From Bacteroidetes bacterium 41-46 (GTDB taxonomy: Bacteria; Bacteroidota; Bacteroidia; Bacteroidales; UBA932): DNA of 64,000 bases. The notes beneath the pieces were generated by a model, which was not told the origin of the DNA, ran no database searches, and was given only the letters and a program-made list of their open reading frames with translations. The position numbers and the translations under genes are program-made. Below, piece by piece: positions 32,241 through 41,447 of this stretch (position 1 is the first letter of the stretch; each line of letters opens with the position of its first letter). The stretch covers positions 1 to 64,000 of the forward strand of contig MKTA01000033.1 in the NCBI GenBank assembly GCA_001897515.1, read 5' to 3'.

Positions 32241-33794
32241 TTAAAGTGGAAGGTTGTCGTGCTTCTTAGGCGGGTTTGTAACCTTCTTTGTTGCAAGTTG
32301 TTGCAGTGATCTGATAATCCTGAAACGGGTATTTCTTGGTTCAATCACATCATCAATGTATCCGTAGCGGGCTGCATTGTATGGATTTGCAAAGGCATCC
32401 CTGTACTCCTTCTCTTTTTCAGCAGAAAGTGCTGCAGGATCTTCAGCAGCAGCCACCTCTTTCCCATAAAGAACCTCAATAGCACCTGATGGACCCATTA
32501 CAGCTATCTCAGCAGTCGGCCATGCATAGTTGATATCCCCCCGAAGGTGTTTACTTGACATAACACAATATGCTCCTCCGTAGGACTTCCTCAGAGTTAC
32601 AGTAACTTTTGGGACAGTTGCCTCTCCGTATGCGAAGAGAAGCTTTGCTCCGTGAAGAATAATTCCACCATACTCCTGCTGAGTTCCAGGAAGGAAACCG
32701 GGAACATCCACCAGAGTTACTATTGGAATGTTAAAGGCGTCGCAAAAGCGAACAAATCTCGCAGCTTTTCTTGAAGCATTATTGTCAAGAACTCCTGCAA
32801 GAACTTTAGGCTGATTTGCCACGATTCCCACAGATGTCCCGTTAAATCTTGCAAACCCAACTATAATGTTTGTAGCATAGTCTTTGTGAACCTCCAAGAA
32901 TTTGCCGTCGTCAACAATTGCACCTATAACCTCATACATATCATATGGTTTGTTCGGACTGTCTGGGATTATTTCATTAAGAGAGTCTTCAAGTCTGTCA
33001 ATAGGGTCATTTGTATGAAGTATCGGAGCCTCCTCAAGATTGTTTTGCGGAAGATAGCTAATCAGTTCGCGGATAATTCTGATCCCATCCTCTTCTGAGT
33101 CAACAGCAAAATGGGCAACACCACTCTTTGTAGCGTGCACAGATGCTCCTCCAAGCTGCTCCTGGGTCACATCCTCTCCTGTAACCGTCTTAACTACTTT
33201 AGGACCTGTAAGGAACATATAGCTTGTCCCTCTGGTCATAATGTTGAAGTCTGTCAGGGCAGGGGAGTAAACCGCTCCACCGGCACAAGGTCCGAATATT
33301 GCAGATATTTGAGGTATCACGCCAGAGGCTAAAATATTCCTTTGGAAAATTTCAGCATATCCCGCAAGTGCATTTACACCCTCCTGAATTCTGGCTCCAC
33401 CGGAGTCATTTACACCAATTACCGGAGCGCCCATCTTCATAGCCTGATCCATGATCTTGCAAATCTTCATTGCAAAACTTTCAGACAAAGAACCTCCAAA
33501 AACCGTGAAATCCTGGGCGAAAACATAGACTAGTCTGCCTTCAATAGTTCCGTAGCCTGTAACAACACCGTCACCAAGGAATCTCTCCTTCTCCATCCCA
33601 AAGTTTGTACAACGATGTGTTACAAACATATCAAACTCCTCAAAACTTCCTTCGTCCAACAGCATTGAGATTCTCTCTCTGGCTGTGAATTTACCCTTCT
33701 GGTGCTGAGAGTCAATTCTTTTCTGACCTCCGCCCAGACGCGCCTTTTCACGAAGTTGAATTAGCGCCTTAACCTGTTCAAGTTGCTGGCTCAT
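32241..33794 (-). CDS. mmdA: methylmalonyl-CoA decarboxylase alpha subunit (carboxyltransferase)
   Basis: This 517-residue protein of the crotonase-like carboxyltransferase family has [57 protein letters not shown], the oxyanion stretch [19 protein letters not shown] and [14 protein letters not shown]. It moves the carboxyl group from methylmalonyl-CoA (or propionyl-CoA in reverse) to biotin. The gene order, with the epimerase upstream and the biotin carrier and membrane subunits downstream, defines the substrate. Confidence 0.94.
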   Translation of the reverse strand: MSQQLEQVKALIQLREKARLGGGQKRIDSQHQKGKFTARERISMLLDEGSFEEFDMFVTHRCTNFGMEKERFLGDGVVTGYGTIEGRLVYVFAQDFTVFGGSLSESFAMKICKIMDQAMKMGAPVIGVNDSGGARIQEGVNALAGYAEIFQRNILASGVIPQISAIFGPCAGGAVYSPALTDFNIMTRGTSYMFLTGPKVVKTVTGEDVTQEQLGGASVHATKSGVAHFAVDSEEDGIRIIRELISYLPQNNLEEAPILHTNDPIDRLEDSLNEIIPDSPNKPYDMYEVIGAIVDDGKFLEVHKDYATNIIVGFARFNGTSVGIVANQPKVLAGVLDNNASRKAARFVRFCDAFNIPIVTLVDVPGFLPGTQQEYGGIILHGAKLLFAYGEATVPKVTVTLRKSYGGAYCVMSSKHLRGDINYAWPTAEIAVMGPSGAIEVLYGKEVAAAEDPAALSAEKEKEYRDAFANPYNAARYGYIDDVIEPRNTRFRIIRSLQQLATKKVTNPPKKHDNLPL

Positions 33795-33820
33795 TTGTAT
33801 AATCTGTTTGTTATTTATAA

Positions 33821-34243
33821 TTAGCAGTTAACTTTATTTGGATCTTCGCACAGCTCAGTAAGAACCCCAACTGTGGATTTTGGGTGAAGGAATGCTATGT
33901 TCAAACCTTCTGCTCCTTTGCGGGGAGCCTTGTCAATCAATTGTACCCCCTTCTGGGCTAGTTCGTCTAAAGATTTCTGAATGCCATCCTCAGTTGCAAA
34001 AGCAATATGGTGAATTCCCTCACCCTTCTTTTCTATAAACTTTCCAATAGGCCCCTCCGGGTCTGTGCTCTCCAGAAGTTCAATCTTTGTTTGACCGATT
34101 TTAAAAAATGCAGTTTTAACCCTTTGATCTGCTACCTCCTCTATGGCATAGCACTTGAGACCGAGCATCTCTTCGTAAAAAGGAATAGCTGACTCTAATG
34201 ATTTTACAGCAATTCCAATGTGCTCAATATGGGACAGTTTCAT
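33821..34243 (-). CDS. mce: methylmalonyl-CoA epimerase
   Basis: This 140-residue vicinal-oxygen-chelate protein begins [20 protein letters not shown] and contains [33 protein letters not shown] and a C-terminal LTELCED. The metal ligands (H in IEHIGIAV, Q in [10 protein letters not shown] in IHHIAF, E in TELCE) are all present. It interconverts the two methylmalonyl-CoA epimers so the mutase product can be decarboxylated. It is the first gene of the operon. Confidence 0.95.
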   Translation of the reverse strand: MKLSHIEHIGIAVKSLESAIPFYEEMLGLKCYAIEEVADQRVKTAFFKIGQTKIELLESTDPEGPIGKFIEKKGEGIHHIAFATEDGIQKSLDELAQKGVQLIDKAPRKGAEGLNIAFLHPKSTVGVLTELCEDPNKVNC

Positions 34244-34288
34244 AACGAATTATAATTAGATGGTTGAAATTTGTAAGTAAATATCAGG

Positions 34289-34320
34289 CAAAGGTACGCA
34301 TTAATAAGAGTTTTAACAAA
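34289..34320 (-). promoter_or_regulatory. promoter of the methylmalonyl-CoA decarboxylase operon
   Basis: On the leftward strand TTTG (34320-34317) is followed after exactly 20 bases by TACCTTTG (34296-34289). The epimerase start codon is 46 bases further on. The -33 box lies in the T-tract of the preceding YebC terminator, so the two elements share sequence. Confidence 0.78.
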
Positions 34321-34350
34321 AAAAAAGTAGCCGTTTTTGACTACTTTTTT
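34316..34350 (-). terminator. terminator after yebC
   Basis: AAAAAAGTAG (34321-34330) pairs with CTACTTTTTT (34341-34350) around a 10-base loop. On the leftward strand a run of nine T residues follows. The stem has few G-C pairs but the T-tract is strong. Confidence 0.65.
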
Positions 34351-34371
34351 CTCTTACAATATGTCCTGTTT

Positions 34372-35085
34372 TCAGTTTGCCATAGTATGATATACATTCT
34401 GTACATCATCGTCATTTTCAAATCTTTCTATAATTTTTTCCACGTCAGCCCTCTGTTCATCATTGAGGCTTTTCAACTCAACTGTAGGAATTCTTTCAAA
34501 TGATCCTGAAACCATTTCATAGCTCCTCTCCTCAATGAATTTTTGAATAGCTCCGTATGATTCAAATGCACCATAAATCATAATGCAATCTTCATCAGCA
34601 AAGACCTCCTCTGCACCAAAATCAATCAGGTCAAGTTCCAGCTCTTCAAGGTTGATGTCGTTTGCCTTGATTTTGAAGACGCACTTTCTTTCAAACATAA
34701 AGTCAACACTTCCCGAAGTTCCCAAAGAGCCGCCAAATTTATTGAAATAGCTTCTGATATTGGCTACGGTCCGGGTTGTATTATCTGTAGCTGTCTCAAT
34801 AAGAAAAGCTATGCCATGCGGACCATACCCTTCGTAAACAACCTCTTTGTAATCTGAATGATCTTTTTCAACAGCTCTTTTAATTGCCCTTTCAATATTG
34901 TCTTTGGGCATATTTTCACTTCTGGCATTATGTACAAGAGCTCTTAGTCTTGGGTTATTGTCTGGATCGGTTCCTCCGGCTTTTGCTGCCATTGTAATCT
35001 CCTTTCCAAGGCGAGTAAACACCCTTGCCATATTACCCCATCTTTTGAACTTCCTCTCTTTCCTAAATTCAAACGCTCTTCCCAT
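34372..35085 (-). CDS. YebC/PmpR-family translation or transcription factor
   Basis: This 237-residue protein has the family order MGRAFEFRKERKFKRWGNMA, AKAGGTDPDNNPRLRALVHN, MPKDNIERAIKRA, YEGYGPHGIAFLIETATDN and TRTVANIRSYFNKFGGSLG. Members bind DNA as regulators or help ribosomes pass polyproline runs. Several YebC paralogues may exist, so no symbol is assigned. Confidence 0.94.
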   Translation of the reverse strand: MGRAFEFRKERKFKRWGNMARVFTRLGKEITMAAKAGGTDPDNNPRLRALVHNARSENMPKDNIERAIKRAVEKDHSDYKEVVYEGYGPHGIAFLIETATDNTTRTVANIRSYFNKFGGSLGTSGSVDFMFERKCVFKIKANDINLEELELDLIDFGAEEVFADEDCIMIYGAFESYGAIQKFIEERSYEMVSGSFERIPTVELKSLNDEQRADVEKIIERFENDDDVQNVYHTMAN

Positions 35086-35114
35086 AAATCACTTTATTTG
35101 GTTGCTTGATAGAT

Positions 35115-35783
35115 CTATTTGGCAAGTCTGGAAATGTACTTGTCTATATCAAAGCCCTCAACACTCTGAGGATATTTGTCTTTAATTTTGTTGTACGCCT
35201 CAAGAGCCTTTGCTGTATCGCCAAGCTCCTCATAAATTATACCAGCTTTCAACAGGTAGCCGGCTGCAAATGCATTGTCTGCAAAATCGGCAGCTTTTAA
35301 ATAATTTGACACAGCCTCTTTATAGTTCTCTAAACCAGCATACGCATCGCCAATATTGCTAATGGATCTTGCCTTAAGAACAGGGTCTTTGCCGTTGTAT
35401 TTCTTTAGGTAAGCGATCGCGCTTTCATAGTTTCCTAGATGAAGCTCGGATACTCCGGCGTAAAGATATATTGCCTCTCCCGCTTTATTGCCGTACTCAT
35501 CAATAATCTGGGCGAATCCCAAAGAATTGCCGTCACCATTTAGAGCCAGGGCAAAGGAGTCTGAACGAAAGTGTTGTTCAGCCATAAATGTTTGTGCAAG
35601 GGCCTCGTTGATAAGAGGTTTGCGGTATAGGTGCTGGTATGCAAAACCGATTGCAGCAATTGCTATTATGGCTATCGCACCATAAAGTAACGGCTTTTTG
35701 TACTTCTCAATAAGTTGTTCGGTAGTATTCAGCGCCTGTTCAACTGTTTGTTCAGGATCCTGATGTTGGTTTTTCTTTGACAT
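35115..35783 (-). CDS. membrane-anchored TPR protein
   Basis: This 222-residue protein has a short cytoplasmic N-terminus and one membrane helix (residues 33-50; PLLYGAIAIIAIAAIGFAY). About three tetratricopeptide repeats follow (IYLYAGVSELHLGNYESAIA, ISNIGDAYAGLENYKEAVSN, LKAGIIYEELGDTAKALEAY). The layout resembles YfgM-type proteins, which sit near the Sec translocon and outer-membrane assembly. Transcribed divergently from recF. Confidence 0.83.
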   Translation of the reverse strand: MSKKNQHQDPEQTVEQALNTTEQLIEKYKKPLLYGAIAIIAIAAIGFAYQHLYRKPLINEALAQTFMAEQHFRSDSFALALNGDGNSLGFAQIIDEYGNKAGEAIYLYAGVSELHLGNYESAIAYLKKYNGKDPVLKARSISNIGDAYAGLENYKEAVSNYLKAADFADNAFAAGYLLKAGIIYEELGDTAKALEAYNKIKDKYPQSVEGFDIDKYISRLAK

Positions 35784-35806
35784 CTCTTCTTTTTTTAAGC
35801 AGGGTG

Positions 35807-35864
35807 CAAATTTACAATATTTTGTCTAATCTCAAATTTTTAATGTAGAAAATGAGTAACTTTG
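35807..35864. promoter_or_regulatory. divergent promoters for the TPR gene and recF
   Basis: Leftward: TTTG at 35836-35833, 18-base spacer, TAAATTTG at 35814-35807. Rightward: TAACTTTG at 35857-35864, 19 bases before the recF start, without a clear -33 box. Confidence 0.5.
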
Positions 35865-35882
35865 TAATAGAAACCTTAATAG

Positions 35883-36971
35883 ATGTATCTTAATAAAATA
35901 TCCCTAACAGGCTTTAAAAATTTCAAAGAGATTTCACTTGAATTCTCACCAAAGCTAAATTGCATTACTGGTAAAAATGGTGCCGGAAAGACAAACCTTC
36001 TAGATGCGGTTTATTATCTTTCAATGACAAAAAGCTATCTATCAACTCAGGATCACCTTGCTGTCTCTCACAGTGAACAGACGGCATATGTTTCAGGGGA
36101 ATATAGACGGGATGACAGTACTACTGAACAGCTCTCCTTGTCGCTTTCAAAAACTGGTGAGAAGCAACTGAAGAGAGGCGGGAAACTTTACAGGAGGTTG
36201 TCTGACCATATTGGGGTCGTTCCAATTGTGATGGTGTCGCCATATGATACATGTCTAATAAATGAGTCTGGGGAGGAGAGGCGAAGATTTCTTAATGCTG
36301 TGATATCACAAATTGACGGAGAATATCTTAGAAGAGTGCAAAACTATAATCAACTTCTTTCTCAGAGAAACAGGCTCCTTAAGATGGATGCTGTAAATTA
36401 TCTTCTTTTGGAGACAATTACAGAGAGGATGCAGGATAATGCCGAGTATATTTACAGAAAAAGATATGCATTTGTAAAGGATTTTCTTCCCTTGGTTGTT
36501 AAGTACTATAATGTGATTTCTGGAGGAAGGGAAACGGTTTCTGTTGCATATAAATCGGATCTTGAGAATGGCTCTTTAACGGAAATTCTTAAAGAGGCTT
36601 ATGATAAAGAGTCAAGGCTGGGATATACTACAGCGGGCATTCACAGAGATGAGCTTCTGTTTACCATGGATGGTGAATTGATAAGAAGGGTCGGATCACA
36701 AGGACAGCAAAAATCCTTTTTAATATCCCTAAAACTTGCTCAATATTTATTGTTCAGAGAGTTGAACGGCAAAAATCCTATACTACTGCTTGATGATGTT
36801 TTTGATAAGCTTGATATGACAAGAGTAGAGGATCTCCTTACTCTTGTATCTGCAAAAGGATTTGGACAGATATTTATTACCGACAGCAATAAGGTGAGGA
36901 TTGATGGTGTTCTTGCTAAAATAGGAAACGACTCTAAGTCAATAGAAATAGACAACGGGAATCTTGCATGA
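35883..36971 (+). CDS. recF: DNA replication and repair protein RecF
   Basis: This 362-residue protein has the Walker A motif GKNGAGKT, the signature-like GSQGQQKSFLISLKLAQ and the Walker B LLLDDVFDKLD, all near their usual places. RecF loads RecA at gapped DNA with RecO and RecR. The start MYLNKISLTGFKNFKEI is canonical. The stop overlaps the DUF721 gene by 4 bases. Confidence 0.96.
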   Translation: MYLNKISLTGFKNFKEISLEFSPKLNCITGKNGAGKTNLLDAVYYLSMTKSYLSTQDHLAVSHSEQTAYVSGEYRRDDSTTEQLSLSLSKTGEKQLKRGGKLYRRLSDHIGVVPIVMVSPYDTCLINESGEERRRFLNAVISQIDGEYLRRVQNYNQLLSQRNRLLKMDAVNYLLLETITERMQDNAEYIYRKRYAFVKDFLPLVVKYYNVISGGRETVSVAYKSDLENGSLTEILKEAYDKESRLGYTTAGIHRDELLFTMDGELIRRVGSQGQQKSFLISLKLAQYLLFRELNGKNPILLLDDVFDKLDMTRVEDLLTLVSAKGFGQIFITDSNKVRIDGVLAKIGNDSKSIEIDNGNLA

Positions 36972-37258
36972 AAAGAAAAGATTTTGTCAAAATAGGAGAT
37001 TTGTTACCGGATTATATAAGATCCATGGGCATAGCAAAAGGGCTTGTGGGAAATACTGTTTGTACAGCATTTGATGAGCTTTTGGACACAAGATATTCAA
37101 AATATATCTTATCCAGAGAGTTTAATAATGGAAAGCTATTTTGTTCAATGACATCTTCAGTCGCAAGAGATTCATTATCTTTATTAAAAGGTAGTCTTAT
37201 AGATAAGATTAATGACAAAATTGGAGAGGTGGTTCTAAAGGATATTGTTTTGAAATAA
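36968..37258 (+). CDS. DUF721 protein
   Basis: This 96-residue protein begins MKRKDFVKIGDLLPDYIRSM, with LSREFNNGKLFCSMTSSVAR and a C-terminal INDKIGEVVLKDIVLK. DUF721 (DciA-like) proteins commonly follow recF, and relatives load the replicative helicase. The ATGA overlap with recF indicates coupling. Whether this short member loads helicase is an inference. Confidence 0.85.
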   Translation: MKRKDFVKIGDLLPDYIRSMGIAKGLVGNTVCTAFDELLDTRYSKYILSREFNNGKLFCSMTSSVARDSLSLLKGSLIDKINDKIGEVVLKDIVLK

Positions 37259-37269
37259 TTTCTTCTGTT

Positions 37270-38415
37270 ATGAAGAGAGCTATAAAAGTTACAGCAGATT
37301 CTGATATACCGTTTTTAAAAGGTTTAATAGAACCTTTTGCAGAGATTGAATATCTGAAAGGATCTGAAATTACTAGAGAGAGGATAATGGGGAGCGACGC
37401 CCTCTTTATCAGAACAAGAACTAAATGTAACTCAGAGCTGCTACAGGGTTCAAATGTCAGGTTCATCGCCTCAGCAACCATAGGAAGCGACCATGTAGAT
37501 GTGGAGTGGTGCAAAGAAGCCGGAATCCATTTTTCCAACGCGTCCGGTTGCAATGCCTGGGGTGTCGTCCAATATGTCATCACATCCATATTCTATGTTT
37601 TTGACAAAAGGGGAGAGAGTCCTGAAGGCAAAACTCTGGGAGTAGTAGGGGCGGGAAATGTTGGTGAAAGGCTCGCTTCACTGGCTGAGAGGGTAGGGTT
37701 TAAAGTGCTTAGATGTGACCCGCCTCTCAAATCATTAATCCAAAATGACCCAGGTTATTTCGCAAATAATATTGAGGGGCCGGACAGATCTCACCTTTCT
37801 GAGAGAGATTTCTATCCTCTTTCTTATCTTTTAGAGCACTCCGATATTGTGTCAGTTCACGTTCCCCTCACGGCTATGACTTGGGATATGGCAGATGATA
37901 GATTCTTCTCAGCTATGAAGAGTGGAGCGATGTTTATAAATAGTTCAAGAGGAGAGGTAGTAAATGAAAAGGCACTAATCAAATATTCAGGTGCTCTCTC
38001 AGGGATTGTGATTGATGTTTGGCGCAATGAACCAGATATTAATACAGAGCTTATGAAGATTACTGATATTGCCACTCCTCATATAGCAGGCTACTCAATA
38101 GAGGGGAAGATTAATGCAACAAGAATGACAGTTAATAGTTTTGGGGATTATTTTAAAATCCGTGAATTGTCAGATCTTATAATTGATTACCCTCCCGGAC
38201 GAGAGCTACTGTTTAAACCCTCATCTGACAGTGAGCCATTTGTTAATCTCAGCAATCTAATCTTTTCTCTCTATGATATAGGAGAGGACTCAAAAATACT
38301 GAAAGAGTCACCGGATATATTTGAGACAATTAGAAACGGATACAGCTACAGAGAGGAGTACTCGGAAGAGGTTAAGGGTATGTTTGACAGTATAATAAAG
38401 AACGAGTATGTTTAA
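37270..38415 (+). CDS. pdxB: erythronate-4-phosphate dehydrogenase
   Basis: This 381-residue 2-hydroxyacid dehydrogenase has the Rossmann motif GVVGAGNVGERLASLAERVG, ATIGSDHVDVEWCKEAGI, INSSRGEVVNEKAL and the catalytic His in TPHIAGYSIEGK. The C-terminal PdxB dimerisation domain starts near residue 290. It catalyses the second step of DXP-independent vitamin B6 synthesis. The stop overlaps the DUF4301 gene by 8 bases. Confidence 0.94.
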   Translation: MKRAIKVTADSDIPFLKGLIEPFAEIEYLKGSEITRERIMGSDALFIRTRTKCNSELLQGSNVRFIASATIGSDHVDVEWCKEAGIHFSNASGCNAWGVVQYVITSIFYVFDKRGESPEGKTLGVVGAGNVGERLASLAERVGFKVLRCDPPLKSLIQNDPGYFANNIEGPDRSHLSERDFYPLSYLLEHSDIVSVHVPLTAMTWDMADDRFFSAMKSGAMFINSSRGEVVNEKALIKYSGALSGIVIDVWRNEPDINTELMKITDIATPHIAGYSIEGKINATRMTVNSFGDYFKIRELSDLIIDYPPGRELLFKPSSDSEPFVNLSNLIFSLYDIGEDSKILKESPDIFETIRNGYSYREEYSEEVKGMFDSIIKNEYV

Positions 38416-39901
38416 CAGCAAAGATGAAAAGCAGTTTGAGTCTATAGGCATTGACAAGAGTGTGGTTTTGGATCAGGTTGAGTCAATGAGAAGGGGTTTT
38501 CCATTTTTAGAAATTGTATCTCCTGCAACGACAGATAGGGGCATTATGGTGATAGGGAAAAAGGAGCAAAAGAGATACTCAGATTTATTCAATTCCTCGC
38601 GCACCCAGGTCACAAGGTTTATACCTGCATCCGGAGCAGCTACAAGAATGTTTAAGGAGCTTTACGAAGCAATAGATCTGATTGAAAGTGGCAATAATAT
38701 TAAACCGGGGCATGCGGCTTATAATTTCTTTTTAAATCTGGAAGTCTTTCCGTTTTATGATGATTTAAAGTCTGTCAGAGGCTTTGACCAGAGCGACAAG
38801 AAGAGCGTGTTAAGGATGTTACTGGAACCTTCGGGGTTAAATTACGGCTCTTTACCTAAAGGGCTGTTAAAGTTTCACAGATATAATAATGGCTCACGAA
38901 CTGCATTTGAAGAACAGATTGTAGAGAGTATTCTTTACGCTCAATCAGTTGAAGGCGGGGCTAAATTGATGTTTACCGTTTCAGAGGAGCATTTAGAAGC
39001 ATTTAAATCTCACTCAGGAGAGATTGTAAAAAAGTACAAGAGAGAGAGAGGGGTTGAGATTAACACAAGATTTTCAATTCAAAGCAGAGCTACTGATACT
39101 ATTGCCCTTGACTCTGATGGGAACCCTTTCAGAAATGAAGATGGGTCAATACTTTTCAGACCAGCAGGACATGGAGCACTTTTAAATAATCTTCAGGAGT
39201 TGGAGAGTGATATTGTTTTTATTAAAAATATTGATAATGTTACCCGAGAGAATTTTCTGGATGATACGGCTATCTGGAAGGAGACGATTGCAGGTGTGCT
39301 AATAGAGACAAGAGAGCAAGTCTTCTCTTTTCTGAGAAGGTTGGACGGAGAATCAGATAAGGGGCTGAACAGTGAAATAGTCTCGTTCCTCAGGGAGAGG
39401 CTATGTACTGAGATACCAGATTTGCCGGAAGAGATTACCAGGGAGTATCTATATGCAAAGTTAAACAGGCCGATTAGGGTCTGTGGGATGGTTAGGAATG
39501 AGGGAGAGCCGGGTGGAGGACCATTTATTGTCAAGGAGGCAGATGGATCCAAATCGCTTCAAATACTGGAAGCAGCTCAGTTAAACAAAAAAGATACGAA
39601 TTATGGCCGATGGATGTCAGGTTCAACACATTTCAACCCCGTGGATATAGTCTGCTCTTTATATAATTACCAGGGTGAAAAATTTAATCTGTCAAAATTT
39701 ATTGATAATGAGGCCTGCCTTATTTCTAATAAAAGTTTACAGGGAAGATCTCTGATGGCTCTTGAGCTGCCTGGTCTCTGGAACGGAGGAATGAGTAATT
39801 GGAATACAATTTTTGTGGAGGTACCGATATCAACATTCAATCCGGTTAAAACGGTAAATGATTTATTGAGGCCCCAACACTCAGGTAAACTCTCTCTCTA
39901 G
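38408..39901 (+). CDS. DUF4301 protein
   Basis: This 497-residue protein contains RFIPASGAATRMFKELYEAI, a nucleotidyltransferase-like glycine-rich start, followed by RPAGHGALLNNLQEL, RVCGMVRNEGEPGGGPFIVK and a C-terminal LELPGLWNGGMSNWNTIFVE. The pattern is related to sugar nucleotidyltransferases and is seen in Bacteroidota. Substrate unknown. It is co-transcribed with pdxB. Its 3' end overlaps the opposing anti-sigma gene by 4 bases. Confidence 0.85.
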   Translation: MFNSKDEKQFESIGIDKSVVLDQVESMRRGFPFLEIVSPATTDRGIMVIGKKEQKRYSDLFNSSRTQVTRFIPASGAATRMFKELYEAIDLIESGNNIKPGHAAYNFFLNLEVFPFYDDLKSVRGFDQSDKKSVLRMLLEPSGLNYGSLPKGLLKFHRYNNGSRTAFEEQIVESILYAQSVEGGAKLMFTVSEEHLEAFKSHSGEIVKKYKRERGVEINTRFSIQSRATDTIALDSDGNPFRNEDGSILFRPAGHGALLNNLQELESDIVFIKNIDNVTRENFLDDTAIWKETIAGVLIETREQVFSFLRRLDGESDKGLNSEIVSFLRERLCTEIPDLPEEITREYLYAKLNRPIRVCGMVRNEGEPGGGPFIVKEADGSKSLQILEAAQLNKKDTNYGRWMSGSTHFNPVDIVCSLYNYQGEKFNLSKFIDNEACLISNKSLQGRSLMALELPGLWNGGMSNWNTIFVEVPISTFNPVKTVNDLLRPQHSGKLSL

Positions 39902-40299
39902 TTGTTGTTTTCTCTCCATTTTAACCTGTTTGAGAGAATTCGTTCTACTCCAAGCAGTATTGCAATATTAACCCCAATTATAACCCAGGTAAACGAAACC
40001 TCTGACTTCAAAATACCAGAGAGCTTTTCTAAAGTCTCAGCCAACCGGGAAAATGAGATGTTGATATCCAATGCGAGATTGATTCTGAAGTAGAAGTGGT
40101 TAATAATTAGAAGTGCTGCAGAAAACAGGAGGGCCAGGAGCAGGGTTATGAAGATGTTCTTGAAAGTCTCATGACGGGACTCTATTATTGCTCTCCTCTG
40201 CTCTATTTTTCTCATTATTTTTTCATCAAAACCAAACGGAACAGATTCATCGCACCTCCGCGACAAAATCTCTCTGATATTTATATCTTGCTCATCCAT
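39898..40299 (-). CDS. probable membrane anti-sigma factor
   Basis: I use ATG at 40297-40299 (MDEQDINIREILSRRCDESV), which overlaps the sigma-factor stop as ATGGATGA. The product has 133 residues, with a short cytoplasmic head followed by two membrane helices (IFITLLLALLFSAALLIIN and FTWVIIGVNIAILLGVERIL). The HCC zinc motif of classical anti-sigma factors is missing. Anti-sigma function is inferred from its position and topology. Confidence 0.65.
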   Translation of the reverse strand: MDEQDINIREILSRRCDESVPFGFDEKIMRKIEQRRAIIESRHETFKNIFITLLLALLFSAALLIINHFYFRINLALDINISFSRLAETLEKLSGILKSEVSFTWVIIGVNIAILLGVERILSNRLKWRENNN

Positions 40300-40852
40300 A
40301 ACATAAATCAATTTTATCTCCTATCAACACTCCAAGTCTCTTTTTTATCCTGTGTAGCTTAACTTTTACATTTGACTCCGATATTCCGGTTATCTCTGAT
40401 ATCTCTTTTATGCTCTTCTGATAATTGTAAAATGAGAGAATAATGAAGCGCTCTTCCGGATGCAGGTTGTCAACGGCTTTATATAAAATGTTAAACTTAT
40501 TTTCCATCTCCTTTGTCTCAATTCTCTGCTCTTCTGAATTGTCTGAGATGTTTGCAACGGAATCAATTTGAACAGATACTCTTTTCTTCTTTCTGGCAGC
40601 AGTAATTGACATATTGTATGCTATTCTGTACAGCCATGTTGAGAATGAGCATTCTCCACGAAATGACTTAAGAGAGAAGAAGGCTTTTACGAATACATCC
40701 TGTGATATCTCCTCGGCATCTTCCTGGTTGCCAACGACTCCTCTTACCAGTGCAAGAATTTTTGGCGAGTGCTCAACAACAAGTCTGTTGTACAAAGCGG
40801 TATCTCCATCCTTGATCCTTAAGATAATATTCAACTCCTCATCTCTTTTCAT
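40292..40852 (-). CDS. ECF-family RNA polymerase sigma factor
   Basis: This 186-residue protein has region 2 (NQEDAEEISQDVFVKAFFSL, then CSFSTWLYRIAYNMSI) and region 4 (LHPEERFIILSFYNYQKSIK, EISEITGISESNVKVKLHRI). This is the standard sigma-70 ECF layout. It is transcribed from a promoter that forms a mirror image with that of the divergent gene at 40957. It is followed directly by the probable anti-sigma gene. Confidence 0.93.
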   Translation of the reverse strand: MKRDEELNIILRIKDGDTALYNRLVVEHSPKILALVRGVVGNQEDAEEISQDVFVKAFFSLKSFRGECSFSTWLYRIAYNMSITAARKKKRVSVQIDSVANISDNSEEQRIETKEMENKFNILYKAVDNLHPEERFIILSFYNYQKSIKEISEITGISESNVKVKLHRIKKRLGVLIGDKIDLCYG

Positions 40853-40861
40853 TATTTTTTA

Positions 40862-40916
40862 GACGCATAACATAAATCCAGGTTACAGTGTGTAACCTTT
40901 TTTTTGCAGACTCGTC
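40862..40916. promoter_or_regulatory. symmetric divergent ECF-sigma promoters
   Basis: An inverted repeat GGTTACA-GTG-TGTAACC (40881-40897) supplies a TGTAACC -35 box in each direction. Rightward, CGTC lies at 40913-40916; leftward, CGTC lies at 40865-40862. Both have exactly 15 bases between the boxes. The AAC plus CGTC combination is typical of ECF promoters, so the sigma factor probably reads both, activating itself and the divergent gene. Confidence 0.75.
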
Positions 40917-40956
40917 AAAAGAACAGATTGCAAATTAACTAAAAACATTAAAAACA

Positions 40957-41367
40957 ATGATGGAATTTATTACTATCCCGTTGACTTTTGGAATTGGAGC
41001 CTACGCTTTTTATAAAGTAATTGAGCTTTTTGTAAGGAAAAAAGAGCGTCTTATGCTGATAGACAAGCTGGATACGCTTGAGAACATTAATACCAGTAGC
41101 TTTAATCTGAACGGGGTGTTTGGAGAGGTGAAAGCACTACAAAATCAGTACTTAACACTGAGAATTGGCTCGCTTCTAATGGGATTGGGTCTAGGTCTGC
41201 TTATTGGATATGTAATTGTCAATGTCTCGTTTCCTGTTGCAGGGGATGTCTCTTACAGTATGTTACAGACTCAAAGTGTTATTTATGGTGCCTCTACACT
41301 GCTTTTCGGCGGTATGGGGTTAACCGGAGGTTTTATTGCTGAGATGAAAATTAAGGCAAAAAAATAA
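40957..41367 (+). CDS. DUF6249-like membrane protein, likely ECF-sigma target
   Basis: This 136-residue protein has three hydrophobic segments (FITIPLTFGIGAYAFYKVI, IGSLLMGLGLGLLIGYVIV and YGASTLLFGGMGLTGGFIA). The layout, with a short charged loop after the first helix, fits DUF6249. It is the only gene rightward of the divergent ECF promoter and ends at a strong terminator. It is the most obvious regulon member besides the sigma operon. Confidence 0.7.
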   Translation: MMEFITIPLTFGIGAYAFYKVIELFVRKKERLMLIDKLDTLENINTSSFNLNGVFGEVKALQNQYLTLRIGSLLMGLGLGLLIGYVIVNVSFPVAGDVSYSMLQTQSVIYGASTLLFGGMGLTGGFIAEMKIKAKK

Positions 41368-41390
41368 TTAATGCGGTTTATTACTGTTAA

Positions 41391-41428
41391 AAAGGGGGCA
41401 CCAAAAATCTCTTTTTGGTGCCCCTTTT
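41391..41428. terminator. strong bidirectional terminator
   Basis: GGGGCACCAAAAA (41395-41407) pairs with TTTTTGGTGCCCC (41412-41424), a 13-bp stem with a 4-base loop, flanked by A- and T-tracts. It serves the convergent genes at 40957 and 41448. Confidence 0.9.
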
Positions 41429-41447
41429 ATTCACTATATCTTTTTCA

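Noticed and set aside
29716-33794. Oxaloacetate decarboxylase instead of methylmalonyl-CoA decarboxylase
   Set aside because: The alpha subunit is of the acyl-CoA carboxyltransferase family, not the pyruvate-carboxylase-like OadA family, and an epimerase gene leads the operon.
40881-40905. GGTTACA-GTG-TGTAACC followed by T8 as an intrinsic terminator
   Set aside because: No gene ends upstream on the + strand, the loop is only 3 bases, and both arms serve as -35 boxes with CGTC at equal distance on each side.
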